Source: JAFDZV01 sp035549015 (lineage in GTDB: Bacteria > Bacteroidota > Ignavibacteria > OLB7). Taken from it: 64,000 bases of DNA. The translations under genes and the position numbers were made by a program. This document shows positions 38,103 to 50,833 of this stretch, piece by piece (the stretch's first letter is position 1; each line of letters begins with the position of its first letter). Where the stretch lies: the NCBI GenBank assembly GCA_035549015.1, contig DASZRW010000085.1:22614-86613 (forward strand). The letters are read 5' to 3'. A model generated the notes under the pieces. That model had not been told where the DNA came from. It saw only the letters and a program-made list of their open reading frames with translations, and searched no databases.

Positions 38103-41100
38103 CAGGCTCCCTTCTCGAGTTCAGGATTCGGGTTACGAAGCTTCGTCAAATACGTCGTGCGCGGCGCGGTGCCGAGGTCGGCGAGCAGCGCATAGTTCAG
38201 CGGCGACTTCTTGGCCTTCGCGACACGGCTCTCCTTGTCGTTGATATTGCCGAAGGTGATCGCCTCCGTTGGGCAGACCTGCGCGCAGGCGGTGACAACC
38301 TCGCCGTCGCGGATCATGCGTCCCTCCTTCTTCGCCTCGATGCGCGCGCTGTTGATGCGCTGCACGCAGTAGGTGCACTTCTCCATCACGCCGCGGCTGC
38401 GCACGGTCACATCCGGATTGCGCATCATCTTGTACGTCGGGGTATCGAGGTCGGTGAACAGGAGATAGTTGAACCGGCGCACCTTGTACGGGCAGTTGTT
38501 CGAGCAGTAGCGCGTGCCGATGCAGCGGTTGTACACCATCTCGTTCAACCCCTCCTCGCCATGCACCGTCGCGCCCACCGGGCAGACCGTCTCGCACGGA
38601 GCCTTCTCGCAGTGCATGCAGGTAAGCGGCTGGAAGTGCTGCGCCGGTGCGGCGGCATCCCCCTCGTAATAACGATCGATGCGGATCCAGTGCATCGCAC
38701 GTCCGTTGTTCACCTGCTCCTTCCCGACAACAGGAATGTTGTTCTCGGACTGGCAGGCAACAACGCAGGCGTTGCAGGCCGTGCAGGCGGTCAGGTCGAT
38801 CGCCATCCCCCAGGCATGCCCCTTGTACGTATGCTCCTTGTAGAGCGAAACGATCTCGGGCTCGTGATGGCGCTCCTCCATGAACTTCTCGTTCGCCATG
38901 AACTCGGCAAGCGTGCCGTAGCGGACGATGTCGCGCCCTTCCATGCTGTAGTGGGTCTGCGTCGTCACCAGCCGGTAGCAGTCGCTCGTCTTGCTGGCCG
39001 TGGCCGCCGCTGCGCGCCATGGCGCGTCGGAGGTGCGGATGGCATAGACGTTCACGCCCACATCGTTGCCGACGCGGCCGGAGCGCGTGCGGCCATGCCC
39101 CAGGTAGAGCGTGCCGCAACCGTCCGCATGGCCCGGCATTTCCCACACCGGAACCTTCACCGTCAGATTCTTGTAGCCTACCTCAACAACGTCCTCCGTC
39201 TTCCAGCCACGCTGCTTCGCGGTAGCCGGGCTCACCAGAAGCGCATTGTCCCACACCAGTTTGGTGAGAGGCTTCGGCACTTCCTGCAGCCAGCCGATGT
39301 TCGCGAAGCGGCCGTCCAGAAGCATCGGGTCCACGCGGAAGAGGATATCGAACGCGTCGGCAGCGGCAGGCGTTGCCGCAAGCATCGCGGCCGCCGCCGT
39401 GGCCCACCCGCCGTTGAGCGTGGGGCTCTTCGGCGGAAGAGCGGAGCCGGCAACCATACCGCGGTACAATGCCTGATGCCATCCCCGCTCAAAGTCGCCG
39501 TTCACCGCGATCGAGGCAACAGGTCCGGCGCTCACCGCAACGGGCGCGGCATGAGCCGCCGTGCTGTCGCCGGGGGCCGGCGCCGCGGCAGAAGCCGGCG
39601 CAGGTGCGGACTTCGCACCCTGCCAGTATGCACGTACGATATCGTAGGCCGTTGCCGACGGCGTGCCGTTCAGGATGCTCACCACCTCGTGCAGCGGCTT
39701 CGAATCCCAGAGCGGCGCGATCAGCGGCTGAACGATGGAGACCGTGCCGTCCATTGCGCGTGCATCGCTCCAGCTCTCCAGATAGTGCGAGAGCGGAAGA
39801 TGCCAGTGCGAGAGATAGGCGGTCTCGTCGTTGTACTCCCCCGCATGAATGCGGAGACGAACCTTCTGATAGCGCTCGGCGAACTTCAGATCCGCAGGCG
39901 CCGTGAATGCGGGATTACCGCCAAGCACCACGAGCGTATCCACCTTGCCGCTGTCGATCTGCTGCATCAGCGCTGCGAGCGACGCGGCCTGATTCGTCGG
40001 GTTGGCCTCCACCGGATCGGTGTAGACAACAGTGGTCCCCACGTTTCCGAGCGCGGCATTCATCGCATGCGCGAGCGCGTGAACAGCGGGCGACTGCTCG
40101 TCGCCGGCAACCACCACGCAGCGGCCGCGATGCGCCTGGAGATCCTTCACCAGCGATGGGATCCAGGCCTTGCCGAGCGCGTCAACGGCGGGCGAGGAGC
40201 CCTGCGCCGAGACGCCCGGCACCCCGAGCGCGGCACCCACGGCCCATGCGGCCTGCTCGACGGCGGCCGGAGCAAGCGCGGCGCGGTGATCGGCAACCGC
40301 GCCGGTAACCGACGGCGAGCTCTCGAGCGCATAGAGGCGGTTCATCCCCTTCATCTCGCCGCTCGTACGGCGCATGGCGGAGAAGTCGCGCGAGTAACGA
40401 ACGCTTCCCGGCATCGTGAGGAGGAAGTCCGCATCGATGGAGAAGATCACCTCCGCCTTGTCGAACCGGTAGGTGGTCTCCACATACTGTCCGAAGGCCA
40501 TCTTCGCGCCGTCGCGCACGCAGTCGCGTCCGGCCGGTTCATACTGATGCCACACTGCATTCGGATAGGTGGCCATCAACTGGCGCATCTGATCGGCGAG
40601 TGTGGGGGAGTTGATGGTCTCGGTGAGGAAGTGCAGGCCGGTTCCCTGCGCCGCTTTCCACGCGCCCACTTCGGCGGCGATGGCGGTCTTGAAGCTGTCC
40701 CAGCTTGCGATGCGCGAGCGTGAAAGTACCGTCTGCGAACGATCGGGATCGTACAAACCCAGAATCGAAGCCTGCGTGATGGCGTCGGTTGCGCCAAGAC
40801 TTGCCGGGTGATCGGGATTCCCCTCCACCTTCGTCGGGCGCCCCAGATGGCTCTCCACCAGCAATCCGGTTGCGTATCCACGCAGCGGCATCGCCGTGGC
40901 GAAGAAGCTCGGCTTTCCCGGAACGAACTCCTCCGGCTGCTTCACGTATGGAATGATCTTCTCTTCCGGCTGCTTCGCGCACGCTCCGATGCCGGCAAGC
41001 GCAAGCGAGGCTCCCATCAGCTTCAGGAAGTTTCGCCGGCCAACCGGATCAAGCCACTCGCTTGCTCCTTCCGGAAATTCACGATCCACCATCTCGCGAA

Positions 41101-41227
41101 ACTCGGTGGTCTCGGCAATTTCCTCGAGCCCACGCCAGTACTGCCGACCAGTCTTGTTTGCAAGATGCTCGGTGAACGACGGGTTGTCGAGGGCTTTGCG
41201 GTTCGAAGTCTGGTTGTCGTTCTGCAT
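38102..41227 (-). CDS. actB: Alternative complex III subunit ActB (iron-sulfur, molybdopterin-oxidoreductase-like)
   Basis: The 1,041-residue peripheral subunit joins an N-terminal half related to molybdopterin oxidoreductases, without a cofactor, to a C-terminal ferredoxin-like half. The twin-arginine signal GRRNFLKLMGASLALAGIG is near residue 64. The C-terminal cysteine clusters CTACNACVVACQSE, CMHCEKAPCETVCPVG, CIGTRYCSNNCPYKVRR and CTYCVQRI with CAQVCPTEAITFG hold four Fe-S clusters in the family. An internal Ala/Pro-rich linker (about residues 545-580) lies between the two halves. It overlaps actA and actC by 1 nt each. Confidence 0.94.
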   Translation of the reverse strand: MQNDNQTSNRKALDNPSFTEHLANKTGRQYWRGLEEIAETTEFREMVDREFPEGASEWLDPVGRRNFLKLMGASLALAGIGACAKQPEEKIIPYVKQPEEFVPGKPSFFATAMPLRGYATGLLVESHLGRPTKVEGNPDHPASLGATDAITQASILGLYDPDRSQTVLSRSRIASWDSFKTAIAAEVGAWKAAQGTGLHFLTETINSPTLADQMRQLMATYPNAVWHQYEPAGRDCVRDGAKMAFGQYVETTYRFDKAEVIFSIDADFLLTMPGSVRYSRDFSAMRRTSGEMKGMNRLYALESSPSVTGAVADHRAALAPAAVEQAAWAVGAALGVPGVSAQGSSPAVDALGKAWIPSLVKDLQAHRGRCVVVAGDEQSPAVHALAHAMNAALGNVGTTVVYTDPVEANPTNQAASLAALMQQIDSGKVDTLVVLGGNPAFTAPADLKFAERYQKVRLRIHAGEYNDETAYLSHWHLPLSHYLESWSDARAMDGTVSIVQPLIAPLWDSKPLHEVVSILNGTPSATAYDIVRAYWQGAKSAPAPASAAAPAPGDSTAAHAAPVAVSAGPVASIAVNGDFERGWHQALYRGMVAGSALPPKSPTLNGGWATAAAAMLAATPAAADAFDILFRVDPMLLDGRFANIGWLQEVPKPLTKLVWDNALLVSPATAKQRGWKTEDVVEVGYKNLTVKVPVWEMPGHADGCGTLYLGHGRTRSGRVGNDVGVNVYAIRTSDAPWRAAAATASKTSDCYRLVTTQTHYSMEGRDIVRYGTLAEFMANEKFMEERHHEPEIVSLYKEHTYKGHAWGMAIDLTACTACNACVVACQSENNIPVVGKEQVNNGRAMHWIRIDRYYEGDAAAPAQHFQPLTCMHCEKAPCETVCPVGATVHGEEGLNEMVYNRCIGTRYCSNNCPYKVRRFNYLLFTDLDTPTYKMMRNPDVTVRSRGVMEKCTYCVQRINSARIEAKKEGRMIRDGEVVTACAQVCPTEAITFGNINDKESRVAKAKKSPLNYALLADLGTAPRTTYLTKLRNPNPELEKGA

Positions 41228-41883
41228 TATCTATGGCAGATAGAGCAATTGGTGAGCTGTTTGACGTTGACGTGGTACTCGTTGACCAGCTTCGGCCCGA
41301 GCACAGCCTGATCCTCCGAGGGCTTGTAGCCCATGGTGACGATCTGATCACGCGGACGGATGTTCTTAGCCGGATCGCGGTGGCAGGAGAGGCACCATTG
41401 CATGTAGAGCGTATTCGCCTTCCACATCAACGGCATCTTGTCCACACGTCCGTGGCAGCTCTCACATCCGATTCCCTTGGCAACGTGGATGCTGTGGTTG
41501 AAGAAGACGTAGTCCGGAAGGTCATGCACGCGTGTCCACTTCACCGGAATACCGGTGCGGAAGCTCTCGCGGATCGGCGCCAGGATGGCGGCGTTCGTCC
41601 AGATCTGCGAGTGACACGACATGCATGTCTCGGTGGGCGGAATCCCGGCGAAGGATGACTTCTCGACAGAGGTATGGCAGTAGCGGCAATCGATTCCCAG
41701 ACCGGCCACATGGTGTTCGTGCGTGAACTGCACGGGCTGTTCACGCGGCACGTCCACATAGGTCATGTAGTCGGAATTGTGATACGCATACAGAAACGCA
41801 AGCGCTCCTGCTATGAGGAAGAGTACCGCAAAGATGCTGACCTTCGAGAGGGTGTTGGAACTGCGATGAAATAATTGGGCCAT
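41227..41883 (-). CDS. actA: Alternative complex III subunit ActA, pentaheme cytochrome c
   Basis: A 218-residue periplasmic multiheme cytochrome with an N-terminal membrane anchor (VSIFAVLFLIAGALAFLYAY) and five CxxCH sites: CRYCH, CMSCH, CESCH, CLSCH and CSICH. It is the electron-exit or entry module of alternative complex III. It is the first gene of the respiratory operon, starting about 175 nt downstream of the promoter at 42059-42090. No distinct terminator separates it from actB; the two genes overlap by 1 nt. Confidence 0.95.
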   Translation of the reverse strand: MAQLFHRSSNTLSKVSIFAVLFLIAGALAFLYAYHNSDYMTYVDVPREQPVQFTHEHHVAGLGIDCRYCHTSVEKSSFAGIPPTETCMSCHSQIWTNAAILAPIRESFRTGIPVKWTRVHDLPDYVFFNHSIHVAKGIGCESCHGRVDKMPLMWKANTLYMQWCLSCHRDPAKNIRPRDQIVTMGYKPSEDQAVLGPKLVNEYHVNVKQLTNCSICHR

Positions 41884-42058
41884 CGTGCAGCTACGTTATG
41901 ATCGTTACCACAATGCTCTTGCCTCCGCGCACCAGCGAAGAACCGGCGCACAGGCCGCCCGCATTCTGGAAGAACAACGTGTGTCAATGAGAACCGAACT
42001 CCACATGCGCCATGCCCTCAAAGCAGTATGAACGGCGCCCTCCCCACATCGAGCGGTG

Positions 42059-42090
42059 CGAAGATACATTCCTCACACTAAGAGCCCAAA
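42059..42090 (-). promoter_or_regulatory. Promoter of the ACIII-oxidase operon
   Basis: On the minus strand TTTG at 42090-42087 is followed after 20 nt by TATCTTCG at 42066-42059, a one-mismatch TAnnTTTG. Both elements fit the Bacteroidetes pattern and lie about 175 nt upstream of actA. Confidence 0.6.
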
Positions 42091-42283
42091 TTTAATCCCA
42101 CATGAATGCGTCTACCATGACATTTGTCATGTTTGGCGCCGGGCCGCAACCCCGGAGGGGGAGGGAAGGCGGGGGCCGGCTCCGGCCGCTATTTGAATTC
42201 AGTCCCGATAAAGAGACATGGCGCCGTGCCGGCCTGGCGCATCGCTCTGCAAGGGAACCGGGAGCTACGGGCACCACACGCAG

Positions 42284-42315
42284 AGCGGGCGCGATGCCGA
42301 TGCATCGCGCCCGCT
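42284..42315 (-). terminator. Perfect hairpin downstream of the EF-G paralogue
   Basis: AGCGGGCGCGATGC and GCATCGCGCCCGCT form a perfect 14-bp stem with a 4-nt loop (CGAT), 140 nt beyond the EF-G paralogue stop. No U-tract follows on either strand. Confidence 0.6.
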
Positions 42316-42455
42316 TCGTATACCTTCGTGTACGGTTCGCCGGCCGGGATCTACGCCCGCATGGCCTGCCGGCCGCCCCCCTCGTGGAGGGCCGGGCGCA
42401 CGGGGCGGTACGCATGAAGCGGAGCGACTCATGGAAGCCGCTCCACAGCGGGCGG

Positions 42456-44603
42456 CTACTCCTCCACTTCCTCCAGCTCCGCGGAGGCAACGATCTTTGC
42501 CTCGATCTCCTTCGGCACCTCCTCGTAATGGCTGAAGCTGCGGGTGTAGCTGCCGCGTCCCTGTGTAAGGCCGCGCAGCCGTGCGGCATAGCCGTAGAGT
42601 TCGGCCAGCGGGATCTGCGCCTTGATCATCTGCGACGTCCCCTTGGAGTCCATCCCCAGGATGCGGCCGCGACGGCTGGAGAGATCGCTCATGATGTCTC
42701 CCATCGCATCGACCGGGGCCACCACCTCGATGTTCCAGATCGGCTCCATCAACTGCGGCCGGCACTCCTTCACTCCCTGCTTGAAGCACATGCGCGCGGC
42801 GGTCTTGAACGCGTTCTCGTTGGAATCCACCGGGTGCATCTTGCCGTCGAAGAGAATCACGCGAACGTTCGTCATCGGATAGCCGGCGAACGCACCCCGC
42901 TGCAGCGTCTCCAGAATTCCCTTCTTCACCGCCGGGATGAAACGCGCGTCGATGGTGCCGCCAACGATCGAGTTGACGAAGTGGAACTTGCCGCCGTAGG
43001 GAAGCGATTCCAGATCCTCGCTGCGTACCTGGTAGGGATGCGGAACGGGGCGCCCCTCCTCCCACGGCTCGATATGGAAATGCACCTCGCCGAACTGCCC
43101 CGCACCTCCGGTCTGCTTCTTGTGGCGATAGCTGGTGGTTGTGGAGCCTTTTATCGTTTCGCGATATGGGATGCGGGGGGGCTTCATCTCCACCTCCACA
43201 CCGTACTTGGACTGCAGCCGCTTGATGATCACCTCCAGGTGCATCTCCCCGAGGCCGCTCACCACCGTCTCGTGCGTGTCGGAATCGTGATAGACGTTGA
43301 AGGTGGGGTCCTCCTCGTGCATCATGTGCAGCCCCTCGCTCACCTTTGCCTCGTCTCCCTTCCCCTTCAGATAGACCGCGGCATCCGCGATCGGCGCCGG
43401 GTACCAGATGGTGGGGATCGTGAGCTGGCGCGCCTTGGAGGTCAGCGTGTTGTTGGTGTGCGTACTCTTCAGCTTCACCACCGCGCCGATGTCGCCGAAA
43501 TGCAGCGTGCTCACATCCTGGCGGTTCTTGCCGTTGGTGGTGAACAACTGATTCAGGCGCTCCCCCTTGCTGTTGGCATTGTTCACCAGTTCCATGCCGC
43601 CGCTCACATGCCCCGCGAACACACGGAAGAAGGAGAGCTCGCCCACATGATGTTCGCTGACGGTCTTGAAGACGAAGAGGGCGGGGTCGGCATCGTTCGG
43701 GCCCAGCGTTATGGGCTCATCGTGCGGCCCGGCGCCAACCGGCATCGGCGCATCCAGCGGGCTCGGAGCATAGTCGATGATGAAATCCATCAGCGGCGTG
43801 ATCCCCACGTTCTTCGTGCTCTGCGCCGCAAAGAGCGGATAGATCTTGCGCCGCCGGAATGCCGTGCGCAGGCCGATCTCCACCTCGGCGTCGGTGAGCG
43901 TGCCGTTGTTGAAGTAGGTGTCCATCAACGTCTCGTCGGACTCGGCAAGCGTCTCCACCAGTGTGGTGCGCAGTTCCAGGCAGCGGGCCTGAACCTCGGC
44001 GGGGATGTCCGCACTGTCCGCATGCGAACCGCTTCCATCCTCCGCGAACGTCATCACCTTCATCGAGAGGATGTTGACCATCGCCACCAGCGTCTTGTTC
44101 TGATAGACCGGATATTCCAGCGGCACCACGTCGCGGGAGAAATGTTCGCGGAGGTACTGAAGCGTCTCCTCGAAGTGTGCCTGCTCAACACCAACCTTCG
44201 TCAGAACGAAGAGCACCGGAATCTTCACCTCCTCGGCGAACTCCCACGCGGAATCCGCACCGAAGCCCACACCGGCGGAGGCATCCACCGTCATCACCAT
44301 GGCATCGGCCACGCGTACGGCGGACTTGGTCTCTCCGATGAAGTCGGGGAATCCCGGCGTGTCCAGGATGTTGATCTTCCTCCCCTTCCACGTACAGTGC
44401 ATTGCCGAGAGTGTGATGGAGATGCCGCGCTCTATTTCGTCCGTATGATAATCGCTGACCGTATTCCCCTCCTCCACGCTTCCCATTCGGCTGGTCTCCT
44501 TCGCCGCATACAGCATCGCCTCGGCCAGTGTCGTCTTCCCCGATCCTCCATGTCCTGCAAGAACAATGTTGCGGATGTTATCGCTTGTGAACTCAGCAGC
44601 CAC
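42456..44603 (-). CDS. Elongation factor G paralogue
   Basis: A 715-residue translational GTPase related to EF-G. It has the five-domain pattern, with the GTPase core at the N-terminus and the domain IV/V region GSYTRSFSHYEEVPKEIEAK at the end. The P-loop is GHGGSGKTTL, not the AHVDAGKTT of true EF-G, and the guanine-specificity motif reads LTKVG where NKxD is expected. DTPGFPDFIGE is intact. The GTG start at 44603 is supported by GGAGG about 6 nt upstream. The main fusA is presumably elsewhere; this type has been linked in other bacteria to specialised or stress-related factors. Confidence 0.88.
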   Translation of the reverse strand: MAAEFTSDNIRNIVLAGHGGSGKTTLAEAMLYAAKETSRMGSVEEGNTVSDYHTDEIERGISITLSAMHCTWKGRKINILDTPGFPDFIGETKSAVRVADAMVMTVDASAGVGFGADSAWEFAEEVKIPVLFVLTKVGVEQAHFEETLQYLREHFSRDVVPLEYPVYQNKTLVAMVNILSMKVMTFAEDGSGSHADSADIPAEVQARCLELRTTLVETLAESDETLMDTYFNNGTLTDAEVEIGLRTAFRRRKIYPLFAAQSTKNVGITPLMDFIIDYAPSPLDAPMPVGAGPHDEPITLGPNDADPALFVFKTVSEHHVGELSFFRVFAGHVSGGMELVNNANSKGERLNQLFTTNGKNRQDVSTLHFGDIGAVVKLKSTHTNNTLTSKARQLTIPTIWYPAPIADAAVYLKGKGDEAKVSEGLHMMHEEDPTFNVYHDSDTHETVVSGLGEMHLEVIIKRLQSKYGVEVEMKPPRIPYRETIKGSTTTSYRHKKQTGGAGQFGEVHFHIEPWEEGRPVPHPYQVRSEDLESLPYGGKFHFVNSIVGGTIDARFIPAVKKGILETLQRGAFAGYPMTNVRVILFDGKMHPVDSNENAFKTAARMCFKQGVKECRPQLMEPIWNIEVVAPVDAMGDIMSDLSSRRGRILGMDSKGTSQMIKAQIPLAELYGYAARLRGLTQGRGSYTRSFSHYEEVPKEIEAKIVASAELEEVEE

Positions 44604-44926
44604 TGTGTACCTCCGTTCGAAAGAAAGTCCAAGGATTCCGTCGGTGCGTCGCACTGGGGCGTGTAACGTCCAGGTAATGTTCGGGAGGAGTATACGGAGC
44701 GTAATGGTGGATTTCAATAGTGGGGCAGGGCGAAGCGGGGCCGGTCAGCGGAAAATATCGGCGGCCGGAGCCGCCGTAACGGCCGCTGTCACGTATCGCA
44801 TCGTCATCCTGTCGGGTCAGTACGGCGGCCGATCGGCGAATGCGGCCGCGGGCGCCGCACTCCGTTGAGAAATACGCTGGCATCCCGGCCGGGGCAGGGC
44901 TCCGCAACGGCATGGCATGCCGCTCC

Positions 44927-44959
44927 GGAAGGCTGGGGCGGTCCTCTCCCCAGCCTTCC
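44927..44959 (-). terminator. 12-bp hairpin in the gap
   Basis: GGAAGGCTGGGG and CCCCAGCCTTCC form a perfect 12-bp stem with a 9-nt loop. There is no U-tract on either strand. Together with the next hairpin it may terminate transcription of the gene at 45140-45757. Confidence 0.5.
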
Positions 44960-44992
44960 ATCTTCTGCGCCGGTTCCCGGTTGCCCCACATG

Positions 44993-45027
44993 ATGAAGCC
45001 GCATCCCTTCGCGGAACGCGGCTTCAT
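44993..45027 (-). terminator. 10-bp hairpin 113 nt beyond the secreted-protein stop
   Basis: ATGAAGCCGC and GCGGCTTCAT form a perfect 10-bp stem with a 15-nt loop, placed downstream of the gene at 45140-45757. Confidence 0.55.
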
Positions 45028-45139
45028 TGCCGGCATCGATCGTGCCGGCTGGTCCTCACGCCGATCCCATTTCAGCGACGGGATCATGCGTGTCCAGGGC
45101 AAACGCCATGGAAGTCATCTCTTCGCCGGACCCACCGCG

Positions 45140-45757
45140 CTAGTTCAGCGGCCCGTTACCCGCGCCTACGGTCACGAACGTGGTTCCCGCCTGCAGGCGG
45201 AGCGTAATCGTGTGCGCCGGATCGTTGACGTCGTAGAAGTCCACGTCGTTCGAGAGCGTAAACCTCTCGTTGACGAACGGCTGCAGACTGGTGGCGTTGT
45301 CGCTGCTCAACTCGATTTCGTTGGCGTTGGCGTAGACTCTGCCAGGCTCGGACGACACGGTCACGTTTGCATTGAAATGAATGCGGACACGCAGCGGGAA
45401 TCGATCGGCGCCGACAGAGTTGATCGTAGTGTTCGACGGCGGGCGAGAGGCATCGTACGTGGTTCTGATCACGCCGAGATTCGGGTCCACGCTCGTTGCA
45501 TCAACGTTGTCCGGCTGAAGATCCACATTCACCGGCCCTTGTGGAGGGATGGTCCCACCATTGACCGGCGTGAACTCGGCATTCCCGGTACTTCCGGGAG
45601 GGCAGTCGATGCGGATGACGTTCCCGGCCGCGTCCAGATGCTCGATACACCACACGCCGTTGACGATGACACATGTATCGGACTGAGCCTGCGCCCGGCT
45701 TCCGGTGAAGACCATTGCCGCAAGTGCAAGGAGTGGAAGAGCAAGTAATCGTTTCAT
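45140..45757 (-). CDS. Secreted protein of unknown function
   Basis: The 205-residue product has a clear signal peptide (MKRLLALPLLALAAMVFTGS, cleaved near RAQAQ) and two close cysteines in DTCVIVNGVWCIEHLDA. The rest is beta-rich and lacks a recognised family (for example YANANEIELSSDNATSLQPF). GGAGA lies 8 nt before the ATG at 45757. The extra in-frame residues upstream to 45919 have no signal and were excluded. It is flanked by hairpins and is probably monocistronic. Confidence 0.75.
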   Translation of the reverse strand: MKRLLALPLLALAAMVFTGSRAQAQSDTCVIVNGVWCIEHLDAAGNVIRIDCPPGSTGNAEFTPVNGGTIPPQGPVNVDLQPDNVDATSVDPNLGVIRTTYDASRPPSNTTINSVGADRFPLRVRIHFNANVTVSSEPGRVYANANEIELSSDNATSLQPFVNERFTLSNDVDFYDVNDPAHTITLRLQAGTTFVTVGAGNGPLN

Positions 45758-46327
45758 TCGGTTGTTCTCCATGTTGCTATGGCTTGGAACGGTTGTGAGT
45801 TGGGATGAACGTGCCGGCCGCTCAGGAGAATCGCGGCCGGCGGTTGCAACGGCGTGGACCACGCCTGAAGCATGCGCCGTTGTACCGGAAATCCAACCAC
45901 CTGCGGGACGCACCCGCATGGTATTCGCGTAGATTCCACCGGGCGATCCTCGTCACGATCGCCATCCGCGACCTGGAATGACCATCCCCCGCACCCATTG
46001 GTATCCTACGCGTTCGACCTAGAGATTTGATTGCACGAAAGTGGACGCAAGTTGTGGGAATCTGCGCCGAACAACTTCTTCTACTTTGCCATTGTGGTTC
46101 CGTTCGGTGGATATAACCCTCTGCTGATGCATGGCAGCCGGAAATGCGCGGGCCGGTCCATGGCCACAGTCCCTAATGCCGTCACGCACAATGGCGCTCA
46201 ACCGGCGAGGAGCACCCACCAACGCAACGCGGCCGCGCACGATCTTGTGCGCGGCCGCGTTCGGGTTGTGAGTTGCGAGCTCTGCGATCCGGGGAGCGGC
46301 ATCGGCTGCCGCCTCCCGCGTCCGGGC
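45758..46327. other. Gap between two secreted-protein genes
   Basis: No gene was recognised. The hairpin at 46226-46261 terminates the gene at 46328-47038. The remaining 460 nt hold nothing I can assign; the promoter of the gene at 45140-45757 should be here but no clean -7 box was found. Confidence 0.45.
46226..46261 (-). terminator. 15-bp perfect hairpin terminator
   Basis: AACGCGGCCGCGCAC and GTGCGCGGCCGCGTT form a perfect 15-bp stem with a 6-nt loop (GATCTT), 66 nt beyond the DUF4397 gene stop. There is no U-tract, as with other terminators here. Confidence 0.65.
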
Positions 46328-47038
46328 TCAGTCCTCTTCGATCTTGTATGTGAGCTTCACCGATGGATCGGCGTTCACATCGGTGGAGCCGTAGACCACG
46401 ATCGTATAGCTCTTCCCGGAGACGAACGTGACCGGAACCTCCAGCAGCTGCGTGGTGTTGTCCGAGCGGAGGATGATCAGCTTCGAAGTGGAGGCGATCG
46501 GCACGGTCACGTAGTCGCTGGACTGCTGATACGGGATCGGCGTCTGCGTCAGCGGCAGCCCGGTGGCGCTGTTGATCTTCACGTTGATGTTGCCGTTGAT
46601 CGTCTTCGAGGCATGCACCACGCGGATTGCGGCATTGTCCGCCGTCACCGCCAGCTTCTTGTTGCTGATTCTGAACGATTCCTTCTCCGTGGAGCTTCCC
46701 GTATAGATCACCCAGATGGAGACGGTGCTGTCCACTGTGATGGAGGTGGAGGTCAGCGAGGCCCCGTCGGTTGCGCGCACGTCGATCGTCCGGGTGCCGT
46801 TGTTGACCATGGCATCCTTCAGCGTGCCGTAGCTGAGGCGTCCGAGCGTTGTTGTATCCTGCTTGAAGATCACGTCGGAGCTGAAGCCCGGGTTGGCATG
46901 CATTACCGTGATCGTCGACGAGCCCACCGGCCCGGGCGGCGAGCTTGGGCTGTCGCTGCTGCATGCATTGAACCCGATTGCTGCCGAAACGGCCATCAGC
47001 ACGAAGAGACTCCGGAGGAGCATCGAAAAGCGATTCAT
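46328..47038 (-). CDS. DUF4397-domain lipoprotein
   Basis: The 236-residue product has a lipoprotein signal (SLFVLMAVSAAIGFNACSSD) and a DUF4397 beta-sandwich pattern, with STITVMHANPGFSSDVIFKQ, AIRVVHASKTINGNINVKIN and SGKSYTIVVYGSTDVNADPS. The family is secreted and widespread in Bacteroidota but of unknown function. AGGAAGG lies before the ATG at 47038. The open frame continues upstream to 48082 only because it runs opposite uvrA. A near-match -7 (AACCTTTG) lies about 70 nt upstream. Confidence 0.88.
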   Translation of the reverse strand: MNRFSMLLRSLFVLMAVSAAIGFNACSSDSPSSPPGPVGSSTITVMHANPGFSSDVIFKQDTTTLGRLSYGTLKDAMVNNGTRTIDVRATDGASLTSTSITVDSTVSIWVIYTGSSTEKESFRISNKKLAVTADNAAIRVVHASKTINGNINVKINSATGLPLTQTPIPYQQSSDYVTVPIASTSKLIILRSDNTTQLLEVPVTFVSGKSYTIVVYGSTDVNADPSVKLTYKIEED

Positions 47039-47251
47039 TGCCTTTCCTTCCTGATTATGGATAAAGACGTTGATGTTGCCGAGTTGACTCCGATGCAGTT
47101 CCAGGGCAAAGGTTTTATCATACGCACGTCGATGCGCCCACTTGCCCCCGGTTGCCGGAGATATGTAACTTACAAGATTGCTCCGGGGCCATGCGTCTAA
47201 TTTCCGCCGAGCATCCGCTGCATCTTTCTTACCATTGACCCGCTCCAGACT

Positions 47252-50434
<3,183 letters not shown>

Positions 50435-50466
50435 CGTTTGAGGCCTGAAACGCGGTTTTTTGGACA

Positions 50467-50498
50467 GAATCGCGGCAAATACCAATTTGCCGCGATTC
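50467..50498 (+). terminator. Hairpin terminator after uvrA
   Basis: GAATCGCGGCAAAT and ATTTGCCGCGATTC form a perfect 14-bp stem with loop ACCA, 32 nt beyond the uvrA stop, followed by an A-rich rather than U-rich segment. Confidence 0.65.
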
Positions 50499-50522
50499 AT
50501 ATGCAAAATTGTACCACTGCGG

Positions 50523-50550
50523 TTGCAAAAGGGCCGCTTTTGTATATTAC
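50523..50550 (+). promoter_or_regulatory. Promoter of the histone-like gene
   Basis: TTG at 50523-50525 is followed after 17 nt by TATATTAC, which keeps the TA and TT of TAnnTTTG. It lies about 95 nt upstream of the histone-like start. Confidence 0.4.
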
Positions 50551-50644
50551 ACCACGATTTTCCTCAAATTTTCGTGATGAGCGGGAGCCGGTTACGGAGG
50601 TGCAGGCTACCCACGACAAGAACCACAAACTCGGGAGACTTATC

Positions 50645-50833
50645 ATGGAGCGGTTCAATCAACTGAAGGCCTTGGTTGAGAGTTTCGAGAAGGACTTCGA
50701 GAAGTTCTACGTAAAGCACAACAAGGCCGCCGGCGTACGGGTCCGCAAGCACATGCAGGAGCTTCGCTCGCTGGCGCAGGATATCCGCGCAGAGATCCAG
50801 TCACTCAAGAAGGAAGAAGGAGAGAACGAGTAA
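50645..50833 (+). CDS. Histone H1-like protein of the Bacteroidetes Hc1 group
   Basis: A 62-residue basic-acidic helical protein (MERFNQLKALVESFEKDFEK then YVKHNKAAGVRVRKHMQEL) matching the small H1-like proteins abundant in Bacteroidota and Chlorobi. These are thought to bind DNA as helical homomers, although the basic tail of eukaryotic H1 is absent. The short, all-helical sequence ends in charged KKEEGENE. GGGAG lies 8 nt before the ATG, and the start is chosen from it; a longer in-frame upstream extension lacks family similarity. Confidence 0.85.
   Translation: MERFNQLKALVESFEKDFEKFYVKHNKAAGVRVRKHMQELRSLAQDIRAEIQSLKKEEGENE

Larger units (their letters stand above)
41884..42455. other. 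Gap between actA and the EF-G paralogue
   Basis: No gene is visible. It holds the promoter of the respiratory operon (42059-42090) and the hairpin downstream of the EF-G paralogue (42284-42315), listed separately. Confidence 0.55.
44604..45139. other. Gap between the EF-G paralogue and the small secreted gene
   Basis: No gene is seen. It holds two hairpins (44927-44959 and 44993-45027), both listed separately, and a possible weak promoter for the EF-G paralogue near 44690-44720. Confidence 0.5.
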
